Shown here: positions 43,704-52,911 of the stretch, in pieces | How positions within the stretch are numbered: the stretch's first letter is position 1 | How the letters are laid out: the number at the start of each line of letters is the position of its first letter | From: Paenibacillus endophyticus | GTDB lineage: Bacteria; Bacillota; Bacilli; Paenibacillales; Paenibacillaceae | Direction: 5' to 3' | Assembly: GCF_014192395.1 (NCBI RefSeq) | Contig: NZ_JACHXW010000029.1 | Coordinates: 26,498 to 90,497 of the forward strand | Length of the DNA: 64,000 nucleotides | Made by a program: the position numbers and the translations under genes | The notes under the pieces: model-generated | What the model was told of the DNA's origin: nothing | The model's input: only the letters and a program-made list of their open reading frames with translations | Databases searched by the model: none

Positions 43704-43734
43704 ATTTCTCACATTGCCTAAGGAGGTAATTCTT

Positions 43735-44076
43735 ATGATTCAACTACCACAATCCGTGAACATTTATTTCTATTCCGTGAACGACGGTGAGCCTTACAAA
43801 TTCTTAACAGCATTCGATGAGCATGCTTATGTACGCGATAATAGAAGAGAGTTCAACGGTAAGGATGCCATTGCCAATTGGAGTAAAACCGAAATCTTCG
43901 ATGTAAAAGTTCAATATGAAATTACTAATGCCTGGGAGCAAGATGACCACTATTTCGTCACCGCATCAGTTGACGGCGAATTCGATAAAACAAATCTCCC
44001 TGATCCTTTCCTAATGAAGCATAAATTCAAGCTGATCAATGGACAGATCAAGGAACTGTACGTTACTTTTGCTTAA
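43735..44076 (+). CDS. NTF2/SnoaL-like protein
   Basis: 113 residues, AAGGAGGTAATTCTT before the ATG. A cone-shaped NTF2-like fold is suggested by VNIYFYSVNDGEPYKFLTAF, DEHAYVRDNRREFNGKDAI and a C-terminal beta pattern MKHKFKLINGQIKELYV. Such proteins act as small isomerases, cyclases or dimerisation subunits, often next to SDR genes, as here. No catalytic residue can be assigned with certainty. The stop is followed by about 190 bp without a gene before the biotin promoter. Confidence 0.75.
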   Translation: MIQLPQSVNIYFYSVNDGEPYKFLTAFDEHAYVRDNRREFNGKDAIANWSKTEIFDVKVQYEITNAWEQDDHYFVTASVDGEFDKTNLPDPFLMKHKFKLINGQIKELYVTFA

Positions 44077-44266
44077 AAAAAGTCATAGCTCATCCTGTTT
44101 GGATTCCCTTCAATTCCCATTTGACCCTTTTGCGATTCATGCAGAAGGGTTTTTGATCTTTTATATTTCAGCATTTTGTTATCTTTTACATGAAATTGTA
44201 TATTTCGTTGGGGTTTTCGCTTGGTTCTGTATGGTGTTAATCGTCTATCTTTTACTTTGAATTCTC

Positions 44267-44341
44267 TTTACAGGGGAGTCCAGGTCTGCTAGAATAACCA
44301 AATCTGATTGTTAACCTTAATTAAATTATTTTGGTTAACAA
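44267..44341 (+). promoter_or_regulatory. Biotin operon promoter and BirA operator
   Basis: TTTACA (44267-44272), a 17-bp spacer and TAGAAT (44290-44295) form a SigA promoter. Directly after it, TTGTTAACC (44308-44316) and GGTTAACAA (44333-44341) are perfect inverted half-sites of the BirA operator with a 16-bp centre. The operator covers the start of transcription, so biotinyl-AMP-bound BirA would block initiation. This is the usual control of bio genes in Gram-positive bacteria. Confidence 0.92.
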
Positions 44342-44370
44342 TTAAAAGCGATCAATGGATGGTGATATTT

Positions 44371-45723
44371 GTGATAACGGATTACGAACGGCTTGCTGCC
44401 ATGAATAAGGATTATTTATGGCATCCTTTTACTCAAATGAAAGACTACTATCACTCTGAACCACTCATTATTGAACGCGGTGAAGGCATTATGCTATATG
44501 ACGTCCAAGGACGTGCTTATTATGATGGTTTCTCATCAGTTTGGCTCAACGTACATGGACACAACGTGCCAGAGCTGAATCAGGCGATAACGGATCAATT
44601 AGGGCGTGTCGCACATTCCACCCTTCTCGGAATGGCCAATGTACCCGCAATCGAGCTGGCAGAGAAGTTGGTGGGGATCACTCCGAAAGGATTAAACAAA
44701 GTGTTTTACTCCGATTCAGGAGCAACCGGTGTTGAGATCGCGATCAAAATGGCGTTTCAATATTGGCATAACCAAGGAGTACATGGGAAAACGAAGTTTA
44801 TCACGATGAAGCAAGCCTACCACGGAGATACAATTGGAGCAGTAAGTGTTGGTGCAATTCCCCTGTATCATGATGTGTTTCGTCCCATGTTATTTCCATC
44901 GCACGTCATACCATATCCCTATGCTTATCGTCATGAGGGCGGTGAAACTGGAGCATTGGAAGCTACGTTAACGGCATTGCGCAGTTTGCTTGAGACGCGT
45001 GCAGATGAGATTGCAGCTCTGATTGTGGAGCCGATTGTACAAGGGGCCGGCGGCATAATTATCATGCCTCCAGGCTGTTTACGCGAGATGGCAGCGCTAT
45101 GCCGCAAGCATGGTGTATTGCTCATCGCTGACGAGGTGGCAACCGGTTTCGGTCGGACGGGCGCTATGTTTGCTTGTGATCTCGAAGATGTTTCACCTGA
45201 TCTGATGGTGATCGGAAAAGGACTGACGGGCGGCTATTTGCCTGTGGCGGCGACGCTTGCGACTGACGAGGTGTACGGAGCGTTTTATGCCGATTACCAA
45301 GATCAGAAAACATTTTTCCACGGTCATTCCTTTACAGGGAACCCGCTTGGTTGTGCTGTTGCTTTGGCCAGTTTGAAGTTGTTTGAAGAGTGGAACTTGG
45401 TCGAGGGAGTACGAACAAAGGCGTCATTTGTCGAGTCAAAGCTCGCAGCTCTAAAGGATCGCCCGTATGTTGGTGAAATTCGGCAAAAGGGACTAATGAT
45501 CGGTATAGAACTTGTACGCGATAAGGTTTCACGAGAACCGTACGATTGGGCAGAACGAATTGGCGTTCGGGCAAGCTTGCGGGCCAGAGAACTCGGAATG
45601 CTAACGAGACCGCTCGGCAATGTGATCGTCTTTATCCCGCCGCTTGTCAGCAATGAAGCTGAACTGGATGCCATGACAGATATTTTGGCAGAATCCATAC
45701 TTCACGTTACCGAAGGCGGTTGA
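44371..45723 (+). CDS. bioA: Adenosylmethionine-8-amino-7-oxononanoate aminotransferase
   Basis: PLP enzyme that converts KAPA to DAPA with S-adenosylmethionine as amino donor. About 450 residues from the GTG at 44371 (GGATGGTGA ahead); ATG 44359 and ATG 44401 are alternatives. BioA landmarks: LWHPFTQMKDY, YDGFSSVWLNVHGHN, HSTLLGMANVPA, YSDSGATGVEIAIKMA, YHGDTIGAVSVG, DEVATGFGRTG, IGKGLTGGYLP with the PLP-binding Lys (283 from this start) and FHGHSFTGNPLGCAVA. First gene of the biotin operon, just behind the BirA operator. It ends in a TTGA overlap with bioD. Confidence 0.95.
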   Translation: MITDYERLAAMNKDYLWHPFTQMKDYYHSEPLIIERGEGIMLYDVQGRAYYDGFSSVWLNVHGHNVPELNQAITDQLGRVAHSTLLGMANVPAIELAEKLVGITPKGLNKVFYSDSGATGVEIAIKMAFQYWHNQGVHGKTKFITMKQAYHGDTIGAVSVGAIPLYHDVFRPMLFPSHVIPYPYAYRHEGGETGALEATLTALRSLLETRADEIAALIVEPIVQGAGGIIIMPPGCLREMAALCRKHGVLLIADEVATGFGRTGAMFACDLEDVSPDLMVIGKGLTGGYLPVAATLATDEVYGAFYADYQDQKTFFHGHSFTGNPLGCAVALASLKLFEEWNLVEGVRTKASFVESKLAALKDRPYVGEIRQKGLMIGIELVRDKVSREPYDWAERIGVRASLRARELGMLTRPLGNVIVFIPPLVSNEAELDAMTDILAESILHVTEGG

Positions 45724-46484
45724 GCTACTTGGGCAAAGTTAACGATGAAACGATACGCGGATTATTTGTGACAGGGACGGATACCGGCGTAGGTAAGACA
45801 GTTATTACGGCAGCCATAACTTCTATGCTCCGTGCTGAAGGGATGAATGCGGGTATCTGGAAGCCGATTCAATCTGGTGCTCTTCTTGGTACAGGACATA
45901 CCGATGCTGAGCGGCTGCTGAAAAGCACGGGAATCCACGAACAGCCTGAGGCAGTCGCTCCATTCTCATTTGAAGCCCCGCTTACGCCGATGCTTGCCGC
46001 CAAGCAGGCGGGTGCGACTCTTACACTGAAAGAACTTATCGCTGCTGGACTACCACTTGCCAAACGTTATGAGGCGCTGGTCATTGAAGGCGCGGGCGGC
46101 GTAGCTGTTCCGCTAACCGACGACGCCATCATGGCGGATTTAATCTCGGAGCTTGGGATACCCGCTCTAATCGTAGCCCGTTCTAACCTCGGAACCATTA
46201 ACCACACACTTCTGACTGCTTCATTCCTTCAGAATCGAGGCGTCACCATTATTGGTGTCATTTTAAACGATGGACAATTAACAGAGCTAAAAGACGATCC
46301 TAGTGTTGCAACGAATGCACAACTCATTGAACAATACAGCAACCTTAAGGTCCTCGGTCGATTTCCGCATTTGTACGCCGAAGCGACTTCAGAGACGTTG
46401 ATACATAACTTGCGAAGCACAATACAATTTTTGCCTATCAGAGAGGCAATTGCAGTTCAACTAATGGGAGGATGTTTGAGATGA
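45720..46484 (+). CDS. bioD: Dethiobiotin synthetase
   Basis: 254 residues from a TTG that overlaps the bioA stop. It makes dethiobiotin from DAPA, CO2 and ATP. The P-loop is TGTDTGVGKT at the N-terminus, then KPIQSGA, VIEGAGGVAVPL (Mg and carbamate site) and ARSNLGTINHTLLT. All are characteristic of BioD. The length is a little above the usual 225-240 because of the C-terminal tail. Cytoplasmic dimer. The overlapping arrangement implies translational coupling with bioA upstream and bioB downstream. Confidence 0.95.
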   Translation: MSYLGKVNDETIRGLFVTGTDTGVGKTVITAAITSMLRAEGMNAGIWKPIQSGALLGTGHTDAERLLKSTGIHEQPEAVAPFSFEAPLTPMLAAKQAGATLTLKELIAAGLPLAKRYEALVIEGAGGVAVPLTDDAIMADLISELGIPALIVARSNLGTINHTLLTASFLQNRGVTIIGVILNDGQLTELKDDPSVATNAQLIEQYSNLKVLGRFPHLYAEATSETLIHNLRSTIQFLPIREAIAVQLMGGCLR

Positions 46485-47479
46485 ATACAGTTGCACCAGA
46501 GGTGGAGTGGCTATCGCTTGCCCAAAAAGCTTTGCATGGAGATTGTTTAACCTTACAGGAAGGGCTTGCTGTGCTAGAAGCGGACAATGATGAGTTGCTT
46601 TTACTCATGCAGGCTGCGTTTAAGGTGAGGAAACATTTTTACGGTAAAAAAGTAAAGCTGAATATGATCATCAATGCCAAAAGCGGCCTTTGCCCTGAGG
46701 ACTGCGGCTACTGCTCACAATCAATCGTTTCCACAGCCCCGGTAAAGAAATACACACTGCTTGATAAAGAAACGTTACTTTCAGGCGCACGTGAAGCGAT
46801 GGCGCGCAAAGCTGGAACCTATTGCATCGTAGCGGCTGGGAAGGGACCAACAGACAAGGAACTGGATCAAGTAGTGGACGCGGTTAGAGAAATTCGTCAA
46901 ACAATGCCTCTAAAAATTTGCGCATGTCTGGGCATTCTCAAGGACGAACAAGCGAAACGTCTTGCAGAAGCTGGTGTACATCGCTACAACCACAACTTGA
47001 ACACGAGCAGAGCTAACTACCCATCCATTACAACGACCCATACCTACGATCAACGTGTTGAAACCGTGGAGAAGGTAAAAACATACGGCATGTCCCCTTG
47101 CTCTGGCGTCATTATCGGCATGGGCGAGACAAATCAAGAAATTGTTGAAATGGCTTATGCGCTCCGTGAACTAGATGCGGATTCGATTCCGATCAATTTT
47201 CTGAATGCGATACCGGGAACGCCTTTGGAACATGCAGGACGCACACATTCGATAAAGGCGTTGAAGGTACTAGCTCTAATTCGTTTCATTTGTCCGTCTA
47301 AAGAAATTCGCGTGGCTGGCGGTCGTGAGGTCAACCTCCGTACACTGCAGCCTTTGTCACTGTTCGCCGCAAATTCACTTTTTGTAGGTGATTATTTAAC
47401 GACAGTGGGCCAAGACATATCGGCAGATCATCAAATTATTGAGGATTTGGGCTTTGAGATTGAATTAAATGCCCTATAA
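46481..47479 (+). CDS. bioB: Biotin synthase
   Basis: 332 residues from ATG 46481. GGGAGG lies 9-10 bp ahead, better than for ATG 46472, and the start overlaps the bioD stop. Radical-SAM enzyme that inserts sulfur into dethiobiotin. The SAM [4Fe-4S] motif CPEDCGYC has Cys71, 75 and 78. Also typical are YCIVAAGKGPT, HRYNHNLNTSRANYP, CSGVIIGMGET and INFLNAIPGTPLE. RVAGGREVNLR near the C-terminus holds the Arg that helps bind the [2Fe-2S] sulfur donor. Complete, no lesion. Confidence 0.96.
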   Translation: MNTVAPEVEWLSLAQKALHGDCLTLQEGLAVLEADNDELLLLMQAAFKVRKHFYGKKVKLNMIINAKSGLCPEDCGYCSQSIVSTAPVKKYTLLDKETLLSGAREAMARKAGTYCIVAAGKGPTDKELDQVVDAVREIRQTMPLKICACLGILKDEQAKRLAEAGVHRYNHNLNTSRANYPSITTTHTYDQRVETVEKVKTYGMSPCSGVIIGMGETNQEIVEMAYALRELDADSIPINFLNAIPGTPLEHAGRTHSIKALKVLALIRFICPSKEIRVAGGREVNLRTLQPLSLFAANSLFVGDYLTTVGQDISADHQIIEDLGFEIELNAL

Positions 47480-47492
47480 GGCGGAGTCGACC

Positions 47493-48671
47493 ATGAACTG
47501 GATGGACACAGAACTTGAATTAATGGCGGATGCTTCGTTAAATCGTTCCTTGCGTGCAAGTCGTTCAGTATCGGGATATCCTGGTTATACAGTGCGAGGA
47601 GAACAAGTGTTACTCAATATGTCCTCTAATGACTATCTTGGACTCTCCCAGCATCCTGCGATACTTGAAGTGATGCGCGAGGCTCTGCTTACAGAAGGAG
47701 CTGGCTCAGGCGCTTCACGCCTAACGACAGGCAACGGGTTGGCTTATGTTCGTCTTGAAGAGGCACTGGCCGATTGGCAGAACTGCGAAGCAGCGTTAGT
47801 TTTTGCAAATGGCTATATGGCTAATTCTGGTGTAATCAGTACGCTTGTTGGCCGAGGAGATGTTGTTTTCAGCGATCAGTTGAACCATGCAAGCATGGTG
47901 GACGGCATTGTATTTAGCCGAGCGGAGCATGCCCGGTATCGGCATAACGATTTGGAACATTTGCGTAAGTTATTAAATAATAATCGTGACAAACGGCGTA
48001 AGCTGATTGTTACAGATGCTATTTTCTCTATGGATGGCGACCGGGCGCACTTGCAAGAACTTATTTCGCTCAAACACGAATACGGAGCGATGCTAATGGT
48101 TGATGAGGCACATAGCGGGGGGCTATACGGGGGGAGAGGCGAGGGATTATGCCATGAACTGGGGCTGCAAAATGATGTGGATATTCACATGGGAACATTC
48201 AGCAAATCGTTCGGTGTCTACGGAGCTTATATCTGTGGCAGCCGTACGCTAATTCGATGGCTTGTGAACAAGGCTAGACCACTTATCTATTCAACTGCGC
48301 TGCCTCCTTCTATCATAGCTGGCATTGCAAAGGCGTTAGTTTTGGTAAAAGAGGAAAACTGGCGCCGAGAAAGGATTCACTTGGCAACTAGGTTATTTCG
48401 GTCCTTGCTTTGTAACTCCGGGTTTAAAATCGGTGCCGGCGACTCCCCAATTGTACCTTTAATCGTTGGCGATAACGAAACGGCTTTGCGCTTCAGCAGT
48501 GCTCTTGAAGAAGAGGGGATCGCAGCGGTTGCCATCCGTCCACCTACTGTGCCTGAAGGCACAGCGCGCATTCGCTTTTCATTGTCAGCCGTTCATACTG
48601 ATAAGGAGTTGACCCATGCAGCCGTACGCACCCACAACATCGGCCTTCAACTAGGGGTGTTGTGTCCATGA
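47493..48671 (+). CDS. bioF: 8-amino-7-oxononanoate synthase
   Basis: 392 residues from ATG 47493, selected for GGCGGAG ahead of it. PLP-dependent condensation of pimeloyl-ACP (or CoA) with L-alanine to KAPA. Family motifs: LNMSSNDYLGLSQHP, GAGSGASRLTTGN, ALVFANGYMAN, FSDQLNHASMVDG, VDEAHSGGLYGGRGEG, and TFSKSFGVYGAY with the PLP Lys238. The stop overlaps the next start as ATGA. It works before bioA, bioD and bioB in the pathway. Confidence 0.95.
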   Translation: MNWMDTELELMADASLNRSLRASRSVSGYPGYTVRGEQVLLNMSSNDYLGLSQHPAILEVMREALLTEGAGSGASRLTTGNGLAYVRLEEALADWQNCEAALVFANGYMANSGVISTLVGRGDVVFSDQLNHASMVDGIVFSRAEHARYRHNDLEHLRKLLNNNRDKRRKLIVTDAIFSMDGDRAHLQELISLKHEYGAMLMVDEAHSGGLYGGRGEGLCHELGLQNDVDIHMGTFSKSFGVYGAYICGSRTLIRWLVNKARPLIYSTALPPSIIAGIAKALVLVKEENWRRERIHLATRLFRSLLCNSGFKIGAGDSPIVPLIVGDNETALRFSSALEEEGIAAVAIRPPTVPEGTARIRFSLSAVHTDKELTHAAVRTHNIGLQLGVLCP

Positions 48672-49435
48672 TCAAAACACATCGCCAAACAAGCAGCACC
48701 ATTTTGTGGTTGTGCGGATGGAGTTTGCCAGATGCGGTTTTCGATCGGATGCGTGAGTTATTGCCCGATTTCCATCATGCTTCCGTAGATTACAGTGATG
48801 CTGATTTCCCAGATAAAATGCTGTTCTTGACTGAAAAAGCAGTAAAAGATTTTCTGTGTTTGAATGGTGAAGCATGTAAGACAAGGGCTTCCCAAGGTCC
48901 GCTGCTGATCGCAGGCTGGTCACTAGGTGGTTTACTTGCGCTGAGACTAGCAGCCAAAGGGCTAGCTGATGGGCTTGTGTTGATTGGAGCAACTGCTCGA
49001 TTTACTCGGTCAAGAGAAGAGTCTGACCTTGGTTGGGCAGATATTTACGTAAAGAAGATGATATCAGGGCTTACACAGGATCGACAGGATGTTGAAACAA
49101 AATTCCGACAGCTCATGTTTACGCAGGCAGAATGGGAAGCAGATCTAGGCGGAAAACTTCCCCCAATCGGTAGCTGGACTACCCCTGCACTAATAGCAGG
49201 ACTTCAGATTTTGCGAAGCGAGGATTGCTTGTCTCAACTAAAGAGCATCACTTGCCCGGTATTTCTTGTGCACGGAACGGAAGATAAGATTTGCCCTTAC
49301 GGCACTGCATCAGAAATGAAGGCCCAGTTACCTAAAGCGAAATTACTCACGATACCTTCCAGCGGGCATGCCCCCTTTCTGGGTAGGGAAGCTCATATCA
49401 CACATGAATTGAGGAGATGGTGGCATGAGCATTAG
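48668..49435 (+). CDS. bioH: BioH-like pimeloyl-ACP methyl ester carboxylesterase
   Basis: 255 residues from ATG 48668 in ATGA overlap with bioF. Alpha/beta hydrolase with LIAGWSLGGLLALRLA (nucleophile Ser85), HGTEDKICPYG (Asp206) and SGHAPFLG (His234). The position between bioF and bioC and the GWSLGG elbow support the BioH role: removing the methyl ester from pimeloyl-ACP methyl ester to stop chain elongation. The sequence is divergent from the Escherichia enzyme, so the function rests on context plus the triad. Neither bioI nor bioW is present, so this operon depends on the BioC-BioH route. Confidence 0.85.
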   Translation: MIKTHRQTSSTILWLCGWSLPDAVFDRMRELLPDFHHASVDYSDADFPDKMLFLTEKAVKDFLCLNGEACKTRASQGPLLIAGWSLGGLLALRLAAKGLADGLVLIGATARFTRSREESDLGWADIYVKKMISGLTQDRQDVETKFRQLMFTQAEWEADLGGKLPPIGSWTTPALIAGLQILRSEDCLSQLKSITCPVFLVHGTEDKICPYGTASEMKAQLPKAKLLTIPSSGHAPFLGREAHITHELRRWWHEH

Positions 49436-50291
49436 AATAAATGATATTCGACGTCAATTTAACCGTCGTGCAAATTCGTATGATGCTCACGCTCATGTTC
49501 AGCGTATGATGTCAGATCGACTTGCACTATCTCTCATAGAGTGGGGGAGGGAAAGTGGCATAGCCGAGCCCGACATTCTGGAGATCGGCTGCGGAACAGG
49601 GTCATTAACCGAAATTCTAGTAAATGAATGTCCCAGTGCGAGTATTACTGCACTTGATATTGCGCCTTCGATGATCAAATTGGCTCAACAACGTGTCCTC
49701 TCAGCCGAAGCGAACTTTAAAAATACCAGAGCAAAGGGGCTAGATCGTTTAAGCTTTCATCTTGCTGATGTTGAAATGTGGGCGCTTGACGCTCACACTG
49801 CTTCGTTTGATCTCATCGTCTCCAACGCCTGCTTTCAATGGTTGTGCAATCCTAGGCAAACACTTGGTCAACTTGGGCGGACTCTTCGACCTGGGGGCAT
49901 GCTGCTATTCACGACATTCGGGCCTGATACTTTCTATGAAATGCATATGGCTTTTAATGAAGTTTATCGAGCAAGTGGAGTAGAGCCGCAGCGTCACGGA
50001 CTGACGTTTGGATCGACGGACCATTGGAATACCTTGATGAAGGAAGTAGGATTCACAAATATCCATTATGAACGCTCGATTCGGACGGAAAAGTATGCTT
50101 CAGCAAGAAATTTTCTTCACTCGGTAAAAGAGATGGGAGCCAGCACTTCAGAGGCTGTTACAATGCGTGGTCTCAGTTCGCGACGCCTGTTCGCCAATAT
50201 GTATAAGGAATACGAGGGAAGGTTCAGCATACAGGGAGGCGTTGCTGCCAGTTATGATCTTCTATTGATCAAAGCATTGGCAGATGGGTAG
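49425..50291 (+). CDS. bioC: Malonyl-ACP O-methyltransferase
   Basis: 288 residues, overlapping the bioH end by 11 bp, with GGAGATGGTGGC ahead. SAM-dependent methyltransferase: the N-terminal BioC signature IRRQFNRRANSYDAHAHVQ, then motif I ILEIGCGTGSLTEIL, TALDIAPSMI, FDLIVSNACFQWL and LRPGGMLLFTTFGPDTF. It methylates malonyl-ACP so that the fatty-acid synthase can extend it to pimeloyl-ACP methyl ester. With bioH it supplies the pimelate moiety. Last gene of the operon. Confidence 0.93.
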   Translation: MSIRINDIRRQFNRRANSYDAHAHVQRMMSDRLALSLIEWGRESGIAEPDILEIGCGTGSLTEILVNECPSASITALDIAPSMIKLAQQRVLSAEANFKNTRAKGLDRLSFHLADVEMWALDAHTASFDLIVSNACFQWLCNPRQTLGQLGRTLRPGGMLLFTTFGPDTFYEMHMAFNEVYRASGVEPQRHGLTFGSTDHWNTLMKEVGFTNIHYERSIRTEKYASARNFLHSVKEMGASTSEAVTMRGLSSRRLFANMYKEYEGRFSIQGGVAASYDLLLIKALADG

Positions 50292-50323
50292 ATAAACTCT
50301 TTAACTGATAACAATAGCTCAAT

Positions 50324-50381
50324 AAAGGCAGCACCCGCTGGAACAATGTATGCCATGTTCCAGCGGGTGCTGCCTTTTTTT
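50324..50381 (+). terminator. Terminator of the biotin operon
   Basis: A 21-bp near-perfect stem (aaaggcagcacccgctggaa and its complement) with a 12-nt loop and ttttttt. It is 33 bp after bioC. Between 50382 and 50999 I find no convincing gene, only a small ctgcg/cgcag hairpin near 50569. Confidence 0.92.
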
Positions 50382-50999
50382 ATGTTGTTCTTTGGTACAT
50401 ACATTTTCCTCAAGCCGGTCCATTTGAAATCACTGTACCCGTTTTGCAACCGGGCGCTAAAGCTTTGCTAAACCCTTTTAAATAAATAACATGTCCACTA
50501 TGATCCAAGGATTTAATAGGAGGTGGTGGAAGAATATCATCAACATATATTTCATTCCATGAAGGTTACTGCGGTTAAGTCGCAGCTTCTGTTGGTTCCG
50601 GGAAAGTTATGAAATGACTCTAGTTGTCCTCGTCAAATTATGCTAAGATGGGAATGGCTTACGATGTATTTTTCTGCATAAAATAGAATGTTGTGGTTGT
50701 TTTTCGCATCGCGAATTCGCTCAAGCTTCTTTGTTTTGACTGTCCCACTTCATATTACAATCCGTTATCTGCCTCAACATACGGTTCTAGATCTTAGATC
50801 ACTAAGCATGATTCCGCGTTTTGTGTATAAAATGATGAATGATGCAACAGTCCGTATTCTTCTGAAACGCTCCAGCCTCTTCATGCCATGCCAGTTGATG
50901 CGCCTATACGATGTTGTACGAACGGAAATGTAAGGATATTTTGTGGGAGAGCATGCTGTATCGCAAGTATTAATCGTTAGGCAGGAGAAAGGGGAACGA

Positions 51000-52877
51000 A
51001 TGATGGAAGGTTCAGGACTTCGTAAGGGAAGTAAAAGGATTACAACCAGGATAAGAGGTTATTTCATGGTAGTAGCTATCATCTTATCGTTATTGACAGC
51101 CGGGGTTCCAGCATATGCGGGTCTCGATGATGGGACCACACCCGTCCAGCTGGTGGTGACTTATGACACGAACGGCGGCACAGTAGTTCAACCTCAATTT
51201 GTGAATGCTGGGGGTAAAGTGATTTTTCAAAGTATGCCGACAAAGGAGTGCTTCAACTTCGAAGGCTGGTATTACGACGGTGCGCTGACGCAACGATACA
51301 ATGCTTCAGATGCCATTACTAAAAGTCTAACGTTGTATGCAAAGTGGGTGGCCTCGAGTACAAATGCACAATGCGGCAATGCTACATTAACCTCGACGAT
51401 CGGTACAGTAAGTACTGGTGGGACGGTGAATGAGACAATCACTGTCGCGAGTGGCATCAAGTTGGCTGCGCTCAAGGCAGCGATCACGCCGTCAGCGAAT
51501 GCAACGTTCGAAATCTACAATGCAGACGGGATAACGAAAGCGACGACGCTAGAGACAGGCATGAAGATCATCGTCAGCCCGCAAGCTGGGAAGAGTAAGG
51601 TGACATATACGATAACGGTGAGTTCCCCGAATTTAGCATTAAATAAACCCGCATCGGCTGACAGCGCGTGTATCCCTTCACAGAATCCGGCCAAAGCAGT
51701 CGACGGCAGCGTGATCAATGACAGCAAATGGTGCTCCATGTCCAGCAACCGTTGGCTGCAGATTGACCTCGGCTCCTTGAAACAAGTGAGCCAGTTTGTC
51801 ATCAAGCACGCATCGGAAGGCGGACAGCCAGCTTCTTATAACACGAAAGGTTACAATATCCAAGTTAGCAGCAATGGTACTACATGGAATACGGTAGTTA
51901 CTGTAACTAATAATACGAGTGGCGTTACGGTAGACAATATACCGGATACGCAGGCCCGATATATCAAGCTGAATGTCACGGCACCTACGCAAACATCTGA
52001 TTCAGTGGCGAGAATATATGATATCGCGGTATTCGAGCAGCAAAATTTGGCATTGAATAAACCCTCGACGGTTGACAGCGTGTGCAAAGCCTCTCAGACC
52101 GCGGCCAAAGCTGTGGACGGCAGCGAAATCAATGATAGCAAATGGTGCTCCCTATCCAGCAACCGTTGGCTGCAGCTCGATCTTGGCTCCGTGAAGCAAG
52201 TGAACCAATTTATTGTCAAGCATGCAGCAGAAGGCGGAGAGACGGCCGCATATAACACGAAGGCTTATAATATCCAAGTCAGTAATAACGGCAACGATTG
52301 GAGCACGGTAGTCAAAGTGACCAATAATACGAAAAGCGTGACGGTAGACGATATCGCTCCAGTATCAGCAAGATATATCAAGTTGAACGTTACGACACCT
52401 ACGCAAACCACAAACCTTGCTGCAAGAATCTATGAGTTTCAGGTATTTGGACCCTCAAATCTGGCTTTAAACAAACCTGCGAAGGTTGACAGCACGTGCA
52501 ACCCCTCGCAAACTGCTGCCAAGGCCGTGGACGGCATCCTAAGCAATGATGGCAAATGGTGCTCTCTGTCCAGTAGCCGTTGGCTGCAGATCGATCTGGG
52601 CTCCGTGAAGCAAGTAAACCAATTTGTCATCAAGCACGCATCGGAAGGCGGAGAGACCGCCTCCTACAACACAAAGGCTTATAACATTCAGGTTAGCACT
52701 GATGGTGTGAATTGGAATCAGGCAGTAAACGTAACCAACAATACGGGCGGCATTACAGTAGACAAAATTAATGCAGTATCGGCCAGATATATCAAATTAA
52801 ACGTTACGACGCCGACGCAAACCAAAAACACAGCAGCAAGAATTTATGAGTTTGAGGTATACGGGCCTTCAAGTTAG
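51000..52877 (+). CDS. Secreted protein with three discoidin-like (F5/8 type C) domains
   Basis: 625 residues from ATG 51000 (AAAGGGGAACGA ahead). A signal peptide ends near PAYA. Next come an InlB-type B-repeat (TYDTNGGTVVQPQFVNAGGK, FEGWYYDGALTQRY, LTLYAKW) and an Ig-like linker. Three copies of an F5/8 type C/CBM32 beta-sandwich follow: LALNKPASADS, LALNKPSTVDS, LALNKPAKVDS, each with AVDG, KWCSxSSxRWLQxDLGS and ARIYxxxVF/Y. Each copy has two Cys that may pair. It probably binds carbohydrate outside the cell and has no catalytic domain. Bases after the stop code for the start of a fourth copy, so the protein is shortened. Confidence 0.85.
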   Translation: MMEGSGLRKGSKRITTRIRGYFMVVAIILSLLTAGVPAYAGLDDGTTPVQLVVTYDTNGGTVVQPQFVNAGGKVIFQSMPTKECFNFEGWYYDGALTQRYNASDAITKSLTLYAKWVASSTNAQCGNATLTSTIGTVSTGGTVNETITVASGIKLAALKAAITPSANATFEIYNADGITKATTLETGMKIIVSPQAGKSKVTYTITVSSPNLALNKPASADSACIPSQNPAKAVDGSVINDSKWCSMSSNRWLQIDLGSLKQVSQFVIKHASEGGQPASYNTKGYNIQVSSNGTTWNTVVTVTNNTSGVTVDNIPDTQARYIKLNVTAPTQTSDSVARIYDIAVFEQQNLALNKPSTVDSVCKASQTAAKAVDGSEINDSKWCSLSSNRWLQLDLGSVKQVNQFIVKHAAEGGETAAYNTKAYNIQVSNNGNDWSTVVKVTNNTKSVTVDDIAPVSARYIKLNVTTPTQTTNLAARIYEFQVFGPSNLALNKPAKVDSTCNPSQTAAKAVDGILSNDGKWCSLSSSRWLQIDLGSVKQVNQFVIKHASEGGETASYNTKAYNIQVSTDGVNWNQAVNVTNNTGGITVDKINAVSARYIKLNVTTPTQTKNTAARIYEFEVYGPSS

Positions 52878-52911
52878 ACGTTAATTAAACCCGCTGCAAT
52901 TGATGGAATTG
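52878..52911 (+). pseudogene. Start of a lost fourth discoidin-like repeat
   Basis: Directly after the TAG the frame continues TLIKPAAIDG, matching the LALNKPA.VDS start of the other repeats. The TAG itself sits at the position of the Leu codon that follows SN in repeats 2 and 3. The repeat is cut after about 11 codons by IS3-type sequence. Confidence 0.6.

Noticed and set aside
50688..50933. 81-codon ORF before the discoidin-repeat gene
   Set aside because: No ribosome site and no recognisable domain; probably chance.
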